Assembly (NCBI RefSeq): GCF_900589395.1
Contig: NZ_UUIS01000084.1
Span: forward strand, 52,615 to 116,614
Length of the DNA: 64,000 nt
Direction of reading: 5' to 3'
Source of the DNA: Pseudomonas viridiflava
GTDB taxonomy: Bacteria; Pseudomonadota; Gammaproteobacteria; Pseudomonadales; Pseudomonadaceae
The stretch's first letter is position 1; every line of letters begins with the position of its first letter. Below are positions 10,164 through 19,343 of the stretch, in pieces. The notes beneath the pieces were generated by a model that was not told the origin of the DNA, made no database searches, and was given only the letters and a program-made list of their open reading frames with translations. Made by a program: the position numbers and the translations under genes.

Positions 10164-11381
10164 ATGTCCGTTGAGCATGCTGCGGTGCAACGCGCCGACT
10201 TCGACCAGGTAATGGTCCCCAACTATGCGCCGGCCGGGTTCATTCCTGTGCGCGGGGCAGGCTCGCGGGTCTGGGACCAGGCCGGCCGCGAGCTGGTGGA
10301 CTTTTCCGGCGGCATTGCGGTGAATGTCCTGGGTCACTGCCACCCGGCACTGGTCGGTGCGCTGACCGTGCAGGCCAACAGTCTTTGGCACGTCTCCAAC
10401 GTCTTCACCAACGAGCCGGCCCTGCGCCTGGCGCACAAGCTGGTCGAAGCCACTTTTGCCGAGCGCGTGTTCTTCTGCAACTCCGGCGCCGAGGCCAACG
10501 AAGCCGCCTTCAAGCTGGCACGCCGCGTGGCACACGATAAGTACGGCCCGGAAAAGTACGAAATCATCGCCGCGCTCAACAGCTTCCACGGCCGCACCCT
10601 GTTTACCGTCAGCGTCGGTGGCCAGCCCAAGTACTCCGATGGCTTCGGCCCGAAGATCACTGGCATCTCGCATGTGCCGTACAACGATCTGGAGGCGCTG
10701 AAAGCCGCCATCAGTGACAAGACCTGCGCCGTGGTGCTGGAGCCGATCCAGGGCGAGGGTGGCGTGCTGCCGGCCGATCTTGCCTACCTGCAAGGCGCGC
10801 GCGAACTGTGTGACCAGCACAACGCACTGCTGATTTTCGACGAGGTGCAAAGCGGCATGGGCCGCTCCGGCAAACTGTTCGCCTACCAGCACTACGGCGT
10901 GACCCCGGACATCCTGTCCAGCGCCAAGAGCATCGGCGGTGGTTTCCCGCTGGCGGCCATGCTGACCACCGAGACACTGGCCAAACACTTTGCCGTCGGC
11001 GTGCACGGCACCACCTATGGTGGTAACCCGTTGGCCTGCGCGGTAGGCGAGGCGGTGATCGACATCATCAACACCGAACAGGTGCTTGAGGGCGTCAATG
11101 CCAAGCATCAACTGTTCCGCGAGCGCCTGGAGCGCATCGGCCAGCAATACGGTGTGTTCAGTCAGGTGCGCGGTCTGGGCCTGCTGATCGGCGCGGTGCT
11201 GTCGGACGCCTGGAAAGGCCGGGCCAAGGACATTTTTGCCGCCGCCGAGACCGAAGACCTGATGATCCTGCAGGCCGGCCCCGACGTGATCCGCTTTGCA
11301 CCCAGCCTGGTGATCCTGGACGCCGACATCGAAGAAGGCCTGGACCGCTTCGAGCGCGCCATCGCCAAACTGGTGGCCTGA
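10164..11381 (+). CDS. aruC: succinylornithine / acetylornithine aminotransferase
   Basis: The 405-residue class III PLP enzyme carries out the third step of the arginine succinyltransferase pathway: succinylornithine plus 2-oxoglutarate gives succinylglutamate semialdehyde plus glutamate. It has the cofactor motifs NSGAEANEAAFKLAR, EPIQGEGGV, LIFDEVQSGMGRSG and the PLP lysine K255 in SSAKSIGGGFPL. The ribosome binding site is CAGGAGACTCTG. It is the first gene of the aru block and follows an ArgR half-site. AruC can also act on acetylornithine. Confidence 0.95.
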   Translation: MSVEHAAVQRADFDQVMVPNYAPAGFIPVRGAGSRVWDQAGRELVDFSGGIAVNVLGHCHPALVGALTVQANSLWHVSNVFTNEPALRLAHKLVEATFAERVFFCNSGAEANEAAFKLARRVAHDKYGPEKYEIIAALNSFHGRTLFTVSVGGQPKYSDGFGPKITGISHVPYNDLEALKAAISDKTCAVVLEPIQGEGGVLPADLAYLQGARELCDQHNALLIFDEVQSGMGRSGKLFAYQHYGVTPDILSSAKSIGGGFPLAAMLTTETLAKHFAVGVHGTTYGGNPLACAVGEAVIDIINTEQVLEGVNAKHQLFRERLERIGQQYGVFSQVRGLGLLIGAVLSDAWKGRAKDIFAAAETEDLMILQAGPDVIRFAPSLVILDADIEEGLDRFERAIAKLVA

Positions 11382-11387
11382 CAGGGC

Positions 11388-11498
11388 GTAGGAGCGCGCT
11401 CTGCCCGCGACCGGCTGCGTTAGCAGTCGTAAATTTTCAGCGTTTTCGAGATTTTTACGAGCGCTGCGCACTCGGTCGCGGGCAGAGCGCGCTCCTAC
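11388..11498. repeat. palindromic-end repeat element, copy 1
   Basis: The 111-bp element begins GTAGGAGCGCGCTCTGCCCG and ends with the exact reverse complement (GAGCGCGCTCCTAC), around an asymmetric core (GACCGGCTGCG...CGCACTCGGTCGC). Copies 2 and 3 are at 42805-42914 and 45844-45968. It lies between aruC and aruF within the aru block, where the transcript would fold into a long hairpin. Confidence 0.9.
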
Positions 11499-11555
11499 AA
11501 CGATTGCACCGGTTGCCACTGATATCCCATTTACTGAACGCCAAGGAGTGACACC

Positions 11556-12587
11556 ATGCTGGTGATGCGCCCCGCGCAAATGGCTGACCTGGCCGAGGTC
11601 CAGCGGCTGGCCGCTGACAGCCCGATCGGTGTCACGTCCCTGCCTGACGATGCCGGTCGGCTGGGCGACAAGATTGTTGCCTCGGAATCCTCGTTTGCCG
11701 CCGAAGTCAGCTTCAACGGTGAGGAAACCTATTTTTTCGTCCTTGAAGACAGCGATACCGGTCGCCTGGTCGGCTGCTCGGGCATCGTCGCCTCGGCGGG
11801 CTATTCCGAGCCGTTCTACAGCTTCCGTAACGAGACGTTCGTACACGCCTCGCGTGAACTGAAGATTCACAACAAGACCCACGTGTTGTCGCTGTGTCAC
11901 GACCTGACCGGCAACAGCCTGCTGACCAGCTTCTATGTCATCCCCGAACTGGTCGGCAGTGCCTGGTCGGAGCTCAACTCCCGTGGCCGCTTGCTGTTCA
12001 TTGCCAGCCATCCCGAGCGCTTTGCCGACTCGGTGGTCACCGAAATCGTCGGTTACAGCGACGAACACGGCGATTCGCCGTTCTGGGATTCGATCGGCCG
12101 GCACTTCTTCGACCTCAACTACGCCGACGCCGAGCGCCTGTGCGGGCTCAAGAGCCGGACCTTCCTGGCCGAGCTGATGCCGCATTACCCTATCTATGTG
12201 CCTTTGCTGTCTGATGACGCGCAAGAGGCCATGGGTCAGGTGCATCCGCGCGCGCAAGTCACTTTCGATATCCTGATGCGCGAAGGCTTCGAGACCGACC
12301 ATTACATCGATATCTTCGATGGCGGCCCGACCTTGCATGCACGCACCTCCGGGATCCGCTCGATTGCCCAGAGCCGCCTGGTGCCGGTCAAGGTCCAGGC
12401 CGGTCAGGGGGCAGAGGTCGTGCGTGGCGGGCGACCGTACCTGGTCGCCAATGACCTGTTGCAGGATTATCGGGCGGTGCTGCTGGAACTGGACTGGGCC
12501 CCGGGACGTCCGGTGACCCTCAATACGCAGGCCGCCGAGGCCCTGGGTGTCGGTGAAGGCGCCAGCGTGCGCATTGTCGCGGTCTGA
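11556..12587 (+). CDS. aruF: arginine/ornithine N-succinyltransferase, alpha subunit
   Basis: The 343-residue AstA-family acyltransferase pairs with AruG to transfer succinyl from succinyl-CoA to arginine or ornithine, the first step of the pathway. Family features are the N-terminal MRPAQMADLAEVQRLAADS, the THVLSLCHDLTGNSLLTSFY segment, DSPFWDSIGRHFFDLNYADA and FETDHYIDIFDGGPTLHA. It is ~34% larger than a single GNAT domain, as usual for AstA. The ribosome binding site is AAGGAGTG. It is separated from aruC by the repeat element. Confidence 0.95.
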   Translation: MLVMRPAQMADLAEVQRLAADSPIGVTSLPDDAGRLGDKIVASESSFAAEVSFNGEETYFFVLEDSDTGRLVGCSGIVASAGYSEPFYSFRNETFVHASRELKIHNKTHVLSLCHDLTGNSLLTSFYVIPELVGSAWSELNSRGRLLFIASHPERFADSVVTEIVGYSDEHGDSPFWDSIGRHFFDLNYADAERLCGLKSRTFLAELMPHYPIYVPLLSDDAQEAMGQVHPRAQVTFDILMREGFETDHYIDIFDGGPTLHARTSGIRSIAQSRLVPVKVQAGQGAEVVRGGRPYLVANDLLQDYRAVLLELDWAPGRPVTLNTQAAEALGVGEGASVRIVAV

Positions 12588-12641
12588 CTGGCAGCGGTCG
12601 GTTCGTTTGTCGGGGCTCGCAGAGCCCCTTGAGGAGAAAAC

Positions 12642-13658
12642 ATGATCGTTCGTCCTGTACGCAGCACTGACCTGCCCGCGCTGATCGACCTGGCGCGCAG
12701 CACCGGTGCGGGCCTGACGACCCTGCCGGCCAACGAACAACGCCTGACGCACCGCGTCGGCTGGGCCGAAAAAAGCTTTCGTGGCGAGGCCGAGCGGGCC
12801 GATGCCGATTACCTGTTCGTGCTGGAAGACGATCAGGAGCGGGTCATCGGTATCTCCGCCATCGCCGGCGCTGTTGGTCTGCGTGAGCCCTGGTACAACT
12901 ACCGCGTGGGCCTGACGGTCAATGCCTCGCAGGAATTGAACATCTATCGCGAGATTCCGACCCTGTTCCTGGCCAACGACCTGACCGGCAATTCAGAGTT
13001 GTGCTCGTTGTTCCTGCACGGCGACTCGCGCACCGGCCTCAACGGCCGCCTGCTGTCCAAGGCCCGGATGCTGTTCATCGCCGAATTTCCCGAATTGTTC
13101 GGCCCCAAGCTCATCGCCGAAATGCGCGGGATTTCCGATCAGCAGGGTCGCTCACCTTTCTGGGAGAGCCTGGGTCGACACTTTTTCAAGATGGAATTCA
13201 GCCAGGCGGATTACCTGACCGGGGTGGGCAACAAGGCCTTCATCGCCGAGCTGATGCCCAAATTCCCGCTGTATGCGTGTTTTCTGTCAGAAGCGGCGCG
13301 CCAGGTCATCGGCCGCGTGCATGCCGAGACAGAACCGGCACTGACCATGCTCAAGAGCGAAGGCTTTACCTATCAAGGCTATGTCGACATCTTCGATGCC
13401 GGGCCTGCCATCGAGTGCGAGACCGGCAAGGTCCGCGCCGTGCGTGACAGCCAGACCTTGGTGCTGGCCATCGGCACCGCCGGCGAAGAAGCGCCGCTGT
13501 TTCTGATCCACAACCGCAAGCGTGAAGGTTGCCGCATCACCGTGGGTCGCGCCCGTTCAGTGGCCGGCACCCTGGTGGTCGACCCGGCCACCGCCCGGCG
13601 TTTGCGCATGAGCCCTGGCGACAATGTGCGTGCCGTGCCCATGGCGGCGAGCGCCTGA
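12642..13658 (+). CDS. aruG: arginine/ornithine N-succinyltransferase, beta subunit
   Basis: This 338-residue paralogue of AruF shares the same layout: N-terminal MIVRPVRSTDLPALIDLARS, then LANDLTGNSELCSLF, SPFWESLGRHFFKMEFSQAD and YQGYVDIFDAGPAIEC. Pseudomonads have two subunits where enterobacteria have one AstA. The ribosome binding site is GAGGAGAAAAC. Its stop overlaps the aruD start by one base (TGATG). Confidence 0.95.
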   Translation: MIVRPVRSTDLPALIDLARSTGAGLTTLPANEQRLTHRVGWAEKSFRGEAERADADYLFVLEDDQERVIGISAIAGAVGLREPWYNYRVGLTVNASQELNIYREIPTLFLANDLTGNSELCSLFLHGDSRTGLNGRLLSKARMLFIAEFPELFGPKLIAEMRGISDQQGRSPFWESLGRHFFKMEFSQADYLTGVGNKAFIAELMPKFPLYACFLSEAARQVIGRVHAETEPALTMLKSEGFTYQGYVDIFDAGPAIECETGKVRAVRDSQTLVLAIGTAGEEAPLFLIHNRKREGCRITVGRARSVAGTLVVDPATARRLRMSPGDNVRAVPMAASA

Positions 13659-15124
13659 TGGGCGGGCTCTACATTGACGGCACCTGGCAACCTGGGCAGG
13701 GCCAGGCGTTTGCTTCGTGCAACCCGGTGAGCCAGCAAGCGGTGTGGTGCGGTGAAGCCGCCAGCGCAGGCCAGGTCGACCAGGCCGTGCAGGCGGCCCG
13801 CCAGGCCTTTGCCGACTGGGCGTTGCGGCCCTTGCAGGCGCGTATCGACCTGCTTGAGGCTTTTGCCGACCGTCTCAAGGCCCGGGCCGACGAGCTGGCT
13901 TATCGTATCGGCGCCGAGACCGGCAAGCCGCTCTGGGAGTCGGCCACCGAAGTGACCAGCATGGTCAACAAGATCGCCATCTCGGTGCAGAGCTACCGCG
14001 AACGCACCGGCGAAAAGAGTGGCCCGCTGGGCGATGCCCAGGCGGTCTTGCGGCACAAGCCGCATGGGGTGGTGGCGGTGTTGGGGCCCTACAACTTTCC
14101 CGGCCACCTGCCCAATGGTCACATCGTGCCGGCATTGCTGGCGGGCAACACCGTGCTGTTCAAGCCCAGCGAACTGACCCCCGGCGTGGCCGAGCTGACC
14201 CTGCAATGCTGGATCGAGGCCGGCTTGCCGGCCGGCGTGCTCAACCTGTTGCAGGGCGGGCGCGAGACCGGCATGGCGCTGGCCGCGCATGCGGGTATAG
14301 ACGGGCTGTTCTTTACCGGCTCCAGCCACACCGGGCAGGCGCTGCATCGGCAGTTCGGCGGGCGTCCGCAGAAGATCCTGGCGCTGGAAATGGGCGGCAA
14401 TAACCCGCTGTTGGTCGATCAGGTCCGCGATGTGGACGCGGCGGTGTATGCCGTGATCCAGTCGGCCTTCGTGTCGGCCGGCCAGCGCTGTACCTGTGCC
14501 CGGCGCCTGCTGGTGCCCGAAGGCGCCTGGGGCGATGCATTCCTGCAGCGTCTGGTGGCGGTGAGCCAGACCTTGCAGGTCGGGGCGTTCGACAGCCAGC
14601 CGGCGCCGTTCATGGGCGCGGTGATTTCCTTGCAGGCGGCCGCCAGCCTGCTGCAGGCCCAGCGTGAGCTGCTGGCCAGGGGCGCGGTGGCGTTGCTGGA
14701 AATGACCTGTCTGCAATCGGGGACGGCCTTGCTCGGCCCCGGCATCCTTGATGTCACCCAGGTGGCGCAGCGCCCTGACCAGGAGTTGTTCGGACCGTTG
14801 CTGCAGGTGGTGCGCTACCGTGATTTTGCCGACGCCATCGCCCAGGCCAATGCCACGCAGTTCGGCCTGGCCGCCGGGCTGCTGTCGGACAGTGAAGCGC
14901 GCTACCGCGAGTTCTGGCTGCACAGCCGCGCCGGGATCGTCAACTGGAACAAACCGTTGACCGGGGCCGCCAGCACCGCGCCGTTCGGCGGTGTGGGGGC
15001 CTCTGGCAACCATCGCGCCAGCGCCTACCACGCCGCTGATTATTGCGCGTGGCCGGTGGCTTCGCTGGAGGCCCGGGACCTGACCCTGCCCGGCAGCCTG
15101 ACGCCGGGCATCCGCCTGGACTGA
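13658..15124 (+). CDS. aruD: N-succinylglutamate 5-semialdehyde dehydrogenase
   Basis: The 488-residue NAD-dependent aldehyde dehydrogenase oxidises succinylglutamate semialdehyde to succinylglutamate. Catalytic residues are E244 in LALEMGGNN and C278 in SAGQRCTCARR. The cofactor region includes VLGPYNFPGHLPNGH and LFKPSELTP. The start MGGLYIDGTWQPGQG overlaps the aruG stop; a longer frame from 13529 runs inside aruG and is rejected. Length agrees with AstD (~487). Confidence 0.95.
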   Translation: MGGLYIDGTWQPGQGQAFASCNPVSQQAVWCGEAASAGQVDQAVQAARQAFADWALRPLQARIDLLEAFADRLKARADELAYRIGAETGKPLWESATEVTSMVNKIAISVQSYRERTGEKSGPLGDAQAVLRHKPHGVVAVLGPYNFPGHLPNGHIVPALLAGNTVLFKPSELTPGVAELTLQCWIEAGLPAGVLNLLQGGRETGMALAAHAGIDGLFFTGSSHTGQALHRQFGGRPQKILALEMGGNNPLLVDQVRDVDAAVYAVIQSAFVSAGQRCTCARRLLVPEGAWGDAFLQRLVAVSQTLQVGAFDSQPAPFMGAVISLQAAASLLQAQRELLARGAVALLEMTCLQSGTALLGPGILDVTQVAQRPDQELFGPLLQVVRYRDFADAIAQANATQFGLAAGLLSDSEARYREFWLHSRAGIVNWNKPLTGAASTAPFGGVGASGNHRASAYHAADYCAWPVASLEARDLTLPGSLTPGIRLD

Positions 15125-15174
15125 ACGTCCAGGGGTGCCGGCCTGATAAAAACAGATCCATGGAGCCGTGCCTG

Positions 15175-16521
15175 ATGAAAACCCGTGAAGTCAACTTTGA
15201 CGGCCTGGTGGGTCCGACCCACAACTATGGAGGGCTGTCCTACGGCAACGTGGCCTCGCAGAGTAACAGCCAGCTCAGCTCCAACCCGCGTGAAGCTGCC
15301 TTGCAGGGCCTGGCGAAAATGAAGGCCCTGATGGACCTGGGCTTTACCCAGGGTGTGATTGCCCCTCAAGAGCGCCCGGATGTAGCCAGCCTGCGTCGGC
15401 TGGGGTTTACCGGCAGCGATGCACAGGTCATCGAGAAGGCCGCGCGCCAGGACTTGCCATTGCTGGCGGCCAGCTGTTCGGCGTCGAGCATGTGGGTGGC
15501 CAACGCCGCCACTGTCAGCCCTGGCGCCGACACCGCCGATGGCCGGGTGCATTTCACTGCCGCCAATCTCAACTGCAAATACCACCGCAGCCTGGAGCAT
15601 CCGACCACGAGTCGGCTGCTGGAGGCGATGTTCGCCGATGCGCGGCATTTCGCCCATCATCCGGCGCTGCCGGATGTGACCCAGTTCGGCGATGAGGGTG
15701 CGGCCAACCATACCCGGCTGTGCCGCGACCATGGCCAGCCCGGCGTCGAATTCTTCGTCTTTGGCCGCAGCGCGTTCGACACCCGCTACACCGCGCCGCA
15801 CAAGTACCCGGCGCGCCAGACCCTGGAAGCTTCCAGGGCCGTGGCCCGCTTGCATGGGCTGAGCGATGAGCGTGTGGTGTTCGGCCAGCAGAACCCGTCG
15901 GTGATCGATCAGGGTGTGTTTCACAACGATGTCATCGCTGTGGGCAATGGCCAGGTGCTGCTGTATCACCAGGACGCCTTTTTGCACAGCCAGGCGCTGC
16001 TGGACGAGTTGCACGGCAAACTGGAGCGGGTCGGCGGGCACTTGCAGCCTATCGTCGTGCCGCGCGCCGCCGTCAGTGTCGACGATGCCGTGCGCTCTTA
16101 CCTGTTCAACAGCCAGTTATTGACCCGAAGCGACGGTTCGATGCTGCTGGTGGTGCCTCAGGAGTGCCAGGACAACCCTCGGGTGTGGGGCTACCTGCAG
16201 GGCCTGCTGGCCGAGGGCGGACCGATTACCGAGGTCAAGGCCTTCGATCTCAAGCAAAGCATGCGCAACGGCGGGGGACCTGCCTGCCTGCGTTTGCGCG
16301 TGGTGCTGAGCGAACAGGAGCTGGCGGCGGTCAATCCGGGCGTGATATTGAATGAGGCCCTGTATGAACAGTTGGCCGGCTGGGTGGCGCGGCATTACCG
16401 CGACCGCATGCACGAACACGACCTGGCCGACCCGCAATTGCTGCTCGAATGCCGCACGGCATTGGATCAACTGACGCAAATCCTTACACTGGGTTCCGTT
16501 TACCCTTTTCAACAGAACTGA
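15175..16521 (+). CDS. aruB: N-succinylarginine dihydrolase
   Basis: The 448-residue enzyme of the amidinotransferase superfamily hydrolyses succinylarginine to succinylornithine, two ammonia and CO2, the second step of the pathway. Catalytic candidates are E174/H179 (FGDEGAANHTR), H250 (GVFHND) and the nucleophile C371 (NGGGPACLR). The N-terminus MKTREVNFDGLVGPTHNYGG is diagnostic and fixes the start; the upstream in-frame extension lies inside aruD. Length is normal. Confidence 0.95.
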   Translation: MKTREVNFDGLVGPTHNYGGLSYGNVASQSNSQLSSNPREAALQGLAKMKALMDLGFTQGVIAPQERPDVASLRRLGFTGSDAQVIEKAARQDLPLLAASCSASSMWVANAATVSPGADTADGRVHFTAANLNCKYHRSLEHPTTSRLLEAMFADARHFAHHPALPDVTQFGDEGAANHTRLCRDHGQPGVEFFVFGRSAFDTRYTAPHKYPARQTLEASRAVARLHGLSDERVVFGQQNPSVIDQGVFHNDVIAVGNGQVLLYHQDAFLHSQALLDELHGKLERVGGHLQPIVVPRAAVSVDDAVRSYLFNSQLLTRSDGSMLLVVPQECQDNPRVWGYLQGLLAEGGPITEVKAFDLKQSMRNGGGPACLRLRVVLSEQELAAVNPGVILNEALYEQLAGWVARHYRDRMHEHDLADPQLLLECRTALDQLTQILTLGSVYPFQQN

Positions 16522-16572
16522 CGATACGGCGTGATCGTGCGCTGAGGTTCATTTGCCTGGAGCATCCCCGTT

Positions 16573-16857
16573 ATGAGCGACACCCTGCAGTTGATTCTTG
16601 AAGATGCCGACGGCAAGCAGACCGAGATTTCGTCCACGCGCCTGGCCGTGGTCTGGCAAGGCAAGCAAGTGTGGATCCAGCAGGATGGCCGCGGCCAGTT
16701 GCTGATCGGGGTCGATGTCGAAGAAGACGACGAAGAATACGCCAACCTGCTGCTGCGCCCGCTCGCCACCAACCTGGTCAGCCTGCAGCTGGAGATGGAA
16801 CCGGCTGACCCTGACGCCGGTGACGACCATGTCCACGGTCCGGACTGCAACCACTGA
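16573..16857 (+). CDS. conserved hypothetical protein between aruB and aruE
   Basis: The 94-residue acidic protein begins MSDTLQLILEDADGKQTEIS and ends with a histidine-rich tail (HVHGPDCNH) that could bind metal. A small protein sits in the same place between aruB and aruE in P. aeruginosa, so it is a conserved part of the aru block. Some pseudomonad annotations call it topoisomerase II, which nothing in the sequence supports. It is separated from aruE by 10 bases. Confidence 0.8.
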   Translation: MSDTLQLILEDADGKQTEISSTRLAVVWQGKQVWIQQDGRGQLLIGVDVEEDDEEYANLLLRPLATNLVSLQLEMEPADPDAGDDHVHGPDCNH

Positions 16858-16867
16858 GGATCTGCCT

Positions 16868-17887
16868 ATGCTCGCCCTCGGCAAACTGCTTGACCTGACT
16901 CTGGCGGGCCGCGAGCCTGCAGAAAAGACTCAACTGACCGTCGGCGGCGTGCGCCTGCGCTGGCTGGACCAGGGCGCGCTGGAAGTGCGCCCTGCCGAGG
17001 GGCACGACAGTGGCCTGGACCTGTTGCTGTCAGCCGGCATCCATGGCAACGAAACCGCGCCCATCGAGTTGCTCGACGGGCTGATCCGCGCCATTGCCCG
17101 GGGCGAACTCAAGCCCCGGGCCCGTATTCTTTTCCTGTTCGGCAACCCCGAGGCCATACGCCGCGGGGTGCGCTACCTTGAGCAGGACATCAACCGGCTG
17201 TTCAGTGGCGCCCATGAGCAAAGCAGTGGCCTGGAGGCCCTGCGCGCCTGCCTGCTGGAGCGACTGGCGGCCAGTTTCTTCAGCCTGCCCGGGCGTGAGC
17301 GGGTGCATTACGACCTGCACACCGCTCTGCGTGGCTCGAAGATCGAGCAGTTTGCCCTGTGCCCCTGCCTACAGGGGCACCAGCCTTCACGCGCCGGTCT
17401 GGCGCGCCTGCATGCGGCCGGCATCGGTGCCGTGTTGTTGCAAGACAAGCCCTCGAAGGTGTTCAGCGCCTACACCCGTAATCAGTTCGATGCCCAGTCC
17501 TTTACCCTGGAACTGGGCAAGTCGCGGCCCTTTGGTCATAACCAGCAGGTCGACCTGTCGGCCCTGCGCGAGCGCCTGGTGCAGATGCTCGAAGGGCGCG
17601 AGCCGCAAACCGATGATTCACTGCAAGGCCTGCCGCTGTTTCGCGTCGAGCAGGAAGTCATCAAGTACAGCGAGAGTTTCCTGCTGCACCTGCCCGAGGA
17701 TGTCGAGAATTTTTCAGAGCTGCAAAAAGGCTATGTGCTGGCCCAGGACATCGGCGGCAAGCGCTGGGTGATCGAGCACAAGGGCACGCGAATCATCTTT
17801 CCCAACCCGCGGGTGGCCAGCGGCTTGCGGGCCGCGATTCTGATCGTGCCCACGGACCAGGACGTACTGGCGGCCGAGAGCCTGTAG
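16868..17887 (+). CDS. aruE: succinylglutamate desuccinylase
   Basis: The 339-residue zinc enzyme completes the pathway by hydrolysing succinylglutamate to glutamate and succinate. Metal ligands are H59 and E62 in AGIHGNETAP and H151 in YDLHTALRGS; a catalytic glutamate is expected in SFTLELGKSRPFG. The chosen ATG (MLALGKLLDLTL) excludes an extension inside the preceding gene. Length is close to other AstE proteins. Confidence 0.94.
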   Translation: MLALGKLLDLTLAGREPAEKTQLTVGGVRLRWLDQGALEVRPAEGHDSGLDLLLSAGIHGNETAPIELLDGLIRAIARGELKPRARILFLFGNPEAIRRGVRYLEQDINRLFSGAHEQSSGLEALRACLLERLAASFFSLPGRERVHYDLHTALRGSKIEQFALCPCLQGHQPSRAGLARLHAAGIGAVLLQDKPSKVFSAYTRNQFDAQSFTLELGKSRPFGHNQQVDLSALRERLVQMLEGREPQTDDSLQGLPLFRVEQEVIKYSESFLLHLPEDVENFSELQKGYVLAQDIGGKRWVIEHKGTRIIFPNPRVASGLRAAILIVPTDQDVLAAESL

Positions 17888-17932
17888 GCCATGGCCGCGC
17901 CCGGTGGCGTAGCGCCCCGGGCCGGCTCAGGG

Positions 17933-18661
17933 TCAGTGCTGGAGGATCTTTGACAGGAAGTTGCGGGCCCGGTCCGAGCGCGGGGCACTGAAGAATTCCT
18001 CAGCCTTCACGTCTTCGATGATTTCACCGCCGTCCATGAACACTACGCGGTCGGCGACCTTGCGGGCAAAGCCCATTTCGTGGGTCACGCACATCATGGT
18101 CATGCCTTCGCGGGCCAGTTCGACCATGACATCGAGCACTTCATTGACCATTTCCGGATCAAGCGCCGAGGTCGGTTCATCGAACAGCATGGCGATCGGG
18201 TCCATGGCCAGGGCGCGGGCAATGGCGACACGTTGCTGCTGCCCCCCTGAAAGCTGGATCGGGAATTTGTGCGCATGGCTTTTCAGGCCCACCCGTTCAA
18301 GCAGCGCCATGCCTTTTTGCGTGGCGGTGTCACGGTCACGCCCCAGGACCTTGATCTGCGCCAGGTTGATGTTGTCGATGATGCTCAGGTGCGGGAACAG
18401 CTCGAAGTGCTGAAATACCATGCCCACACGTGCGCGCAGCTTCGGCAGGTCGACGCCGCGACCGGTGACCGGCTGGTTGTCGATGAAAATCTCGCCTTCC
18501 TGCACCGGCTCCAGGCCGTTGACACATTTGATCAGGGTGCTTTTGCCCGAGCCGGACGGCCCGCAAACGACCACCACTTCGCCACGGGTCAGTTCGGTGG
18601 TGCAGTTTTTCAGCACCTGGAAGTCACCGTACCATTTGCTCAGGTTTTTCAGCTGGATCAT
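17933..18661 (-). CDS. amino acid ABC transporter ATP-binding protein (GltL/AatP type)
   Basis: This 242-residue ATPase has Walker A GPSGSGKST, the signature LSGGQQQRVAIARALAMDP, Walker B AMLFDEPTSALDPEM and the switch histidine in CVTHEMGFARKV. Its closest recalled type is the glutamate/aspartate transporter ATPase. It overlaps the upstream permease gene by four bases and is the last gene of the minus-strand operon 22328-17933. Confidence 0.9.
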   Translation of the reverse strand: MIQLKNLSKWYGDFQVLKNCTTELTRGEVVVVCGPSGSGKSTLIKCVNGLEPVQEGEIFIDNQPVTGRGVDLPKLRARVGMVFQHFELFPHLSIIDNINLAQIKVLGRDRDTATQKGMALLERVGLKSHAHKFPIQLSGGQQQRVAIARALAMDPIAMLFDEPTSALDPEMVNEVLDVMVELAREGMTMMCVTHEMGFARKVADRVVFMDGGEIIEDVKAEEFFSAPRSDRARNFLSKILQH

Positions 18662-19341
18662 GCGAGCTCCGTATTTCTTTTCAAGCGCTTGCTCAGACGC
18701 GACAGCGCATAACAGATCACCAGGTACACCAGGGCCACGAACAGGTACAGCTCGACCAGGCGTCCGTCACGCTGGGCGAACTTGCTCGCGGCGCCGGTGA
18801 AGTCGGCAATGGAGAGCACGTAAACCAGTGAGGTGTCCTGGAACAGGATGATGGTCTGGGTCAGCAGCAACGGCAGCATGCGCCGCAGGGCCTGGGGCAG
18901 GATCACGTAGATCATCGATTGCACCGGGCGCAGGCCCAGCGCGGCAGCGGCCTGCCGCTGGCCGGCACTGATGCTCTGGATGCCACCGCGAACGATCTCG
19001 CTGTAATAGGCGGTCTCGAACATGCAGAAGGTGACAAAGGCGGTGACCACCGGGCCGATCTGCACAGGGCGTTCGCTGTTGAAGACCATTTGCAGCAGCA
19101 ATGGCATCAGGAAGTAGAACCAGAAAATCACCAGCACCAGCGGGATGCTGCGCATGACGGTGACATAGCCCAGGGCGAAACCGCGCAGCAACCGGTTGCC
19201 CGACAGGCGCATCAGCGCCACCAGGGTGCCGGCCACGATGCCCACCGACATGGCGACCGCGGTCAGCAACAGGGTGAATTTCAGCCCATTCCAGAGGGCC
19301 GGCAAGGCCCGGACTATAACGCTTGGATCAAGATCGAACAT
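18658..19341 (-). CDS. amino acid ABC transporter permease (GltK/AatM type)
   Basis: The 227-residue permease has an N-terminus DPSVIVRALPALWNGLKFTL typical of GltK. The EAA loop is ISAGQRQAAAALGLRPVQSM with ILPQALRRMLPLLLTQ. About five membrane segments are visible. It would pair with the GltJ-type permease encoded two bases upstream. Confidence 0.9.
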   Translation of the reverse strand: MFDLDPSVIVRALPALWNGLKFTLLLTAVAMSVGIVAGTLVALMRLSGNRLLRGFALGYVTVMRSIPLVLVIFWFYFLMPLLLQMVFNSERPVQIGPVVTAFVTFCMFETAYYSEIVRGGIQSISAGQRQAAAALGLRPVQSMIYVILPQALRRMLPLLLTQTIILFQDTSLVYVLSIADFTGAASKFAQRDGRLVELYLFVALVYLVICYALSRLSKRLKRNTELA

Positions 19342-19343
19342 GA

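Noticed and set aside
10116..12752. 878-codon minus-strand open frame opposite aruC and aruF
   Set aside because: It spans two real genes and a repeat element on the other strand and has no recognisable motif.
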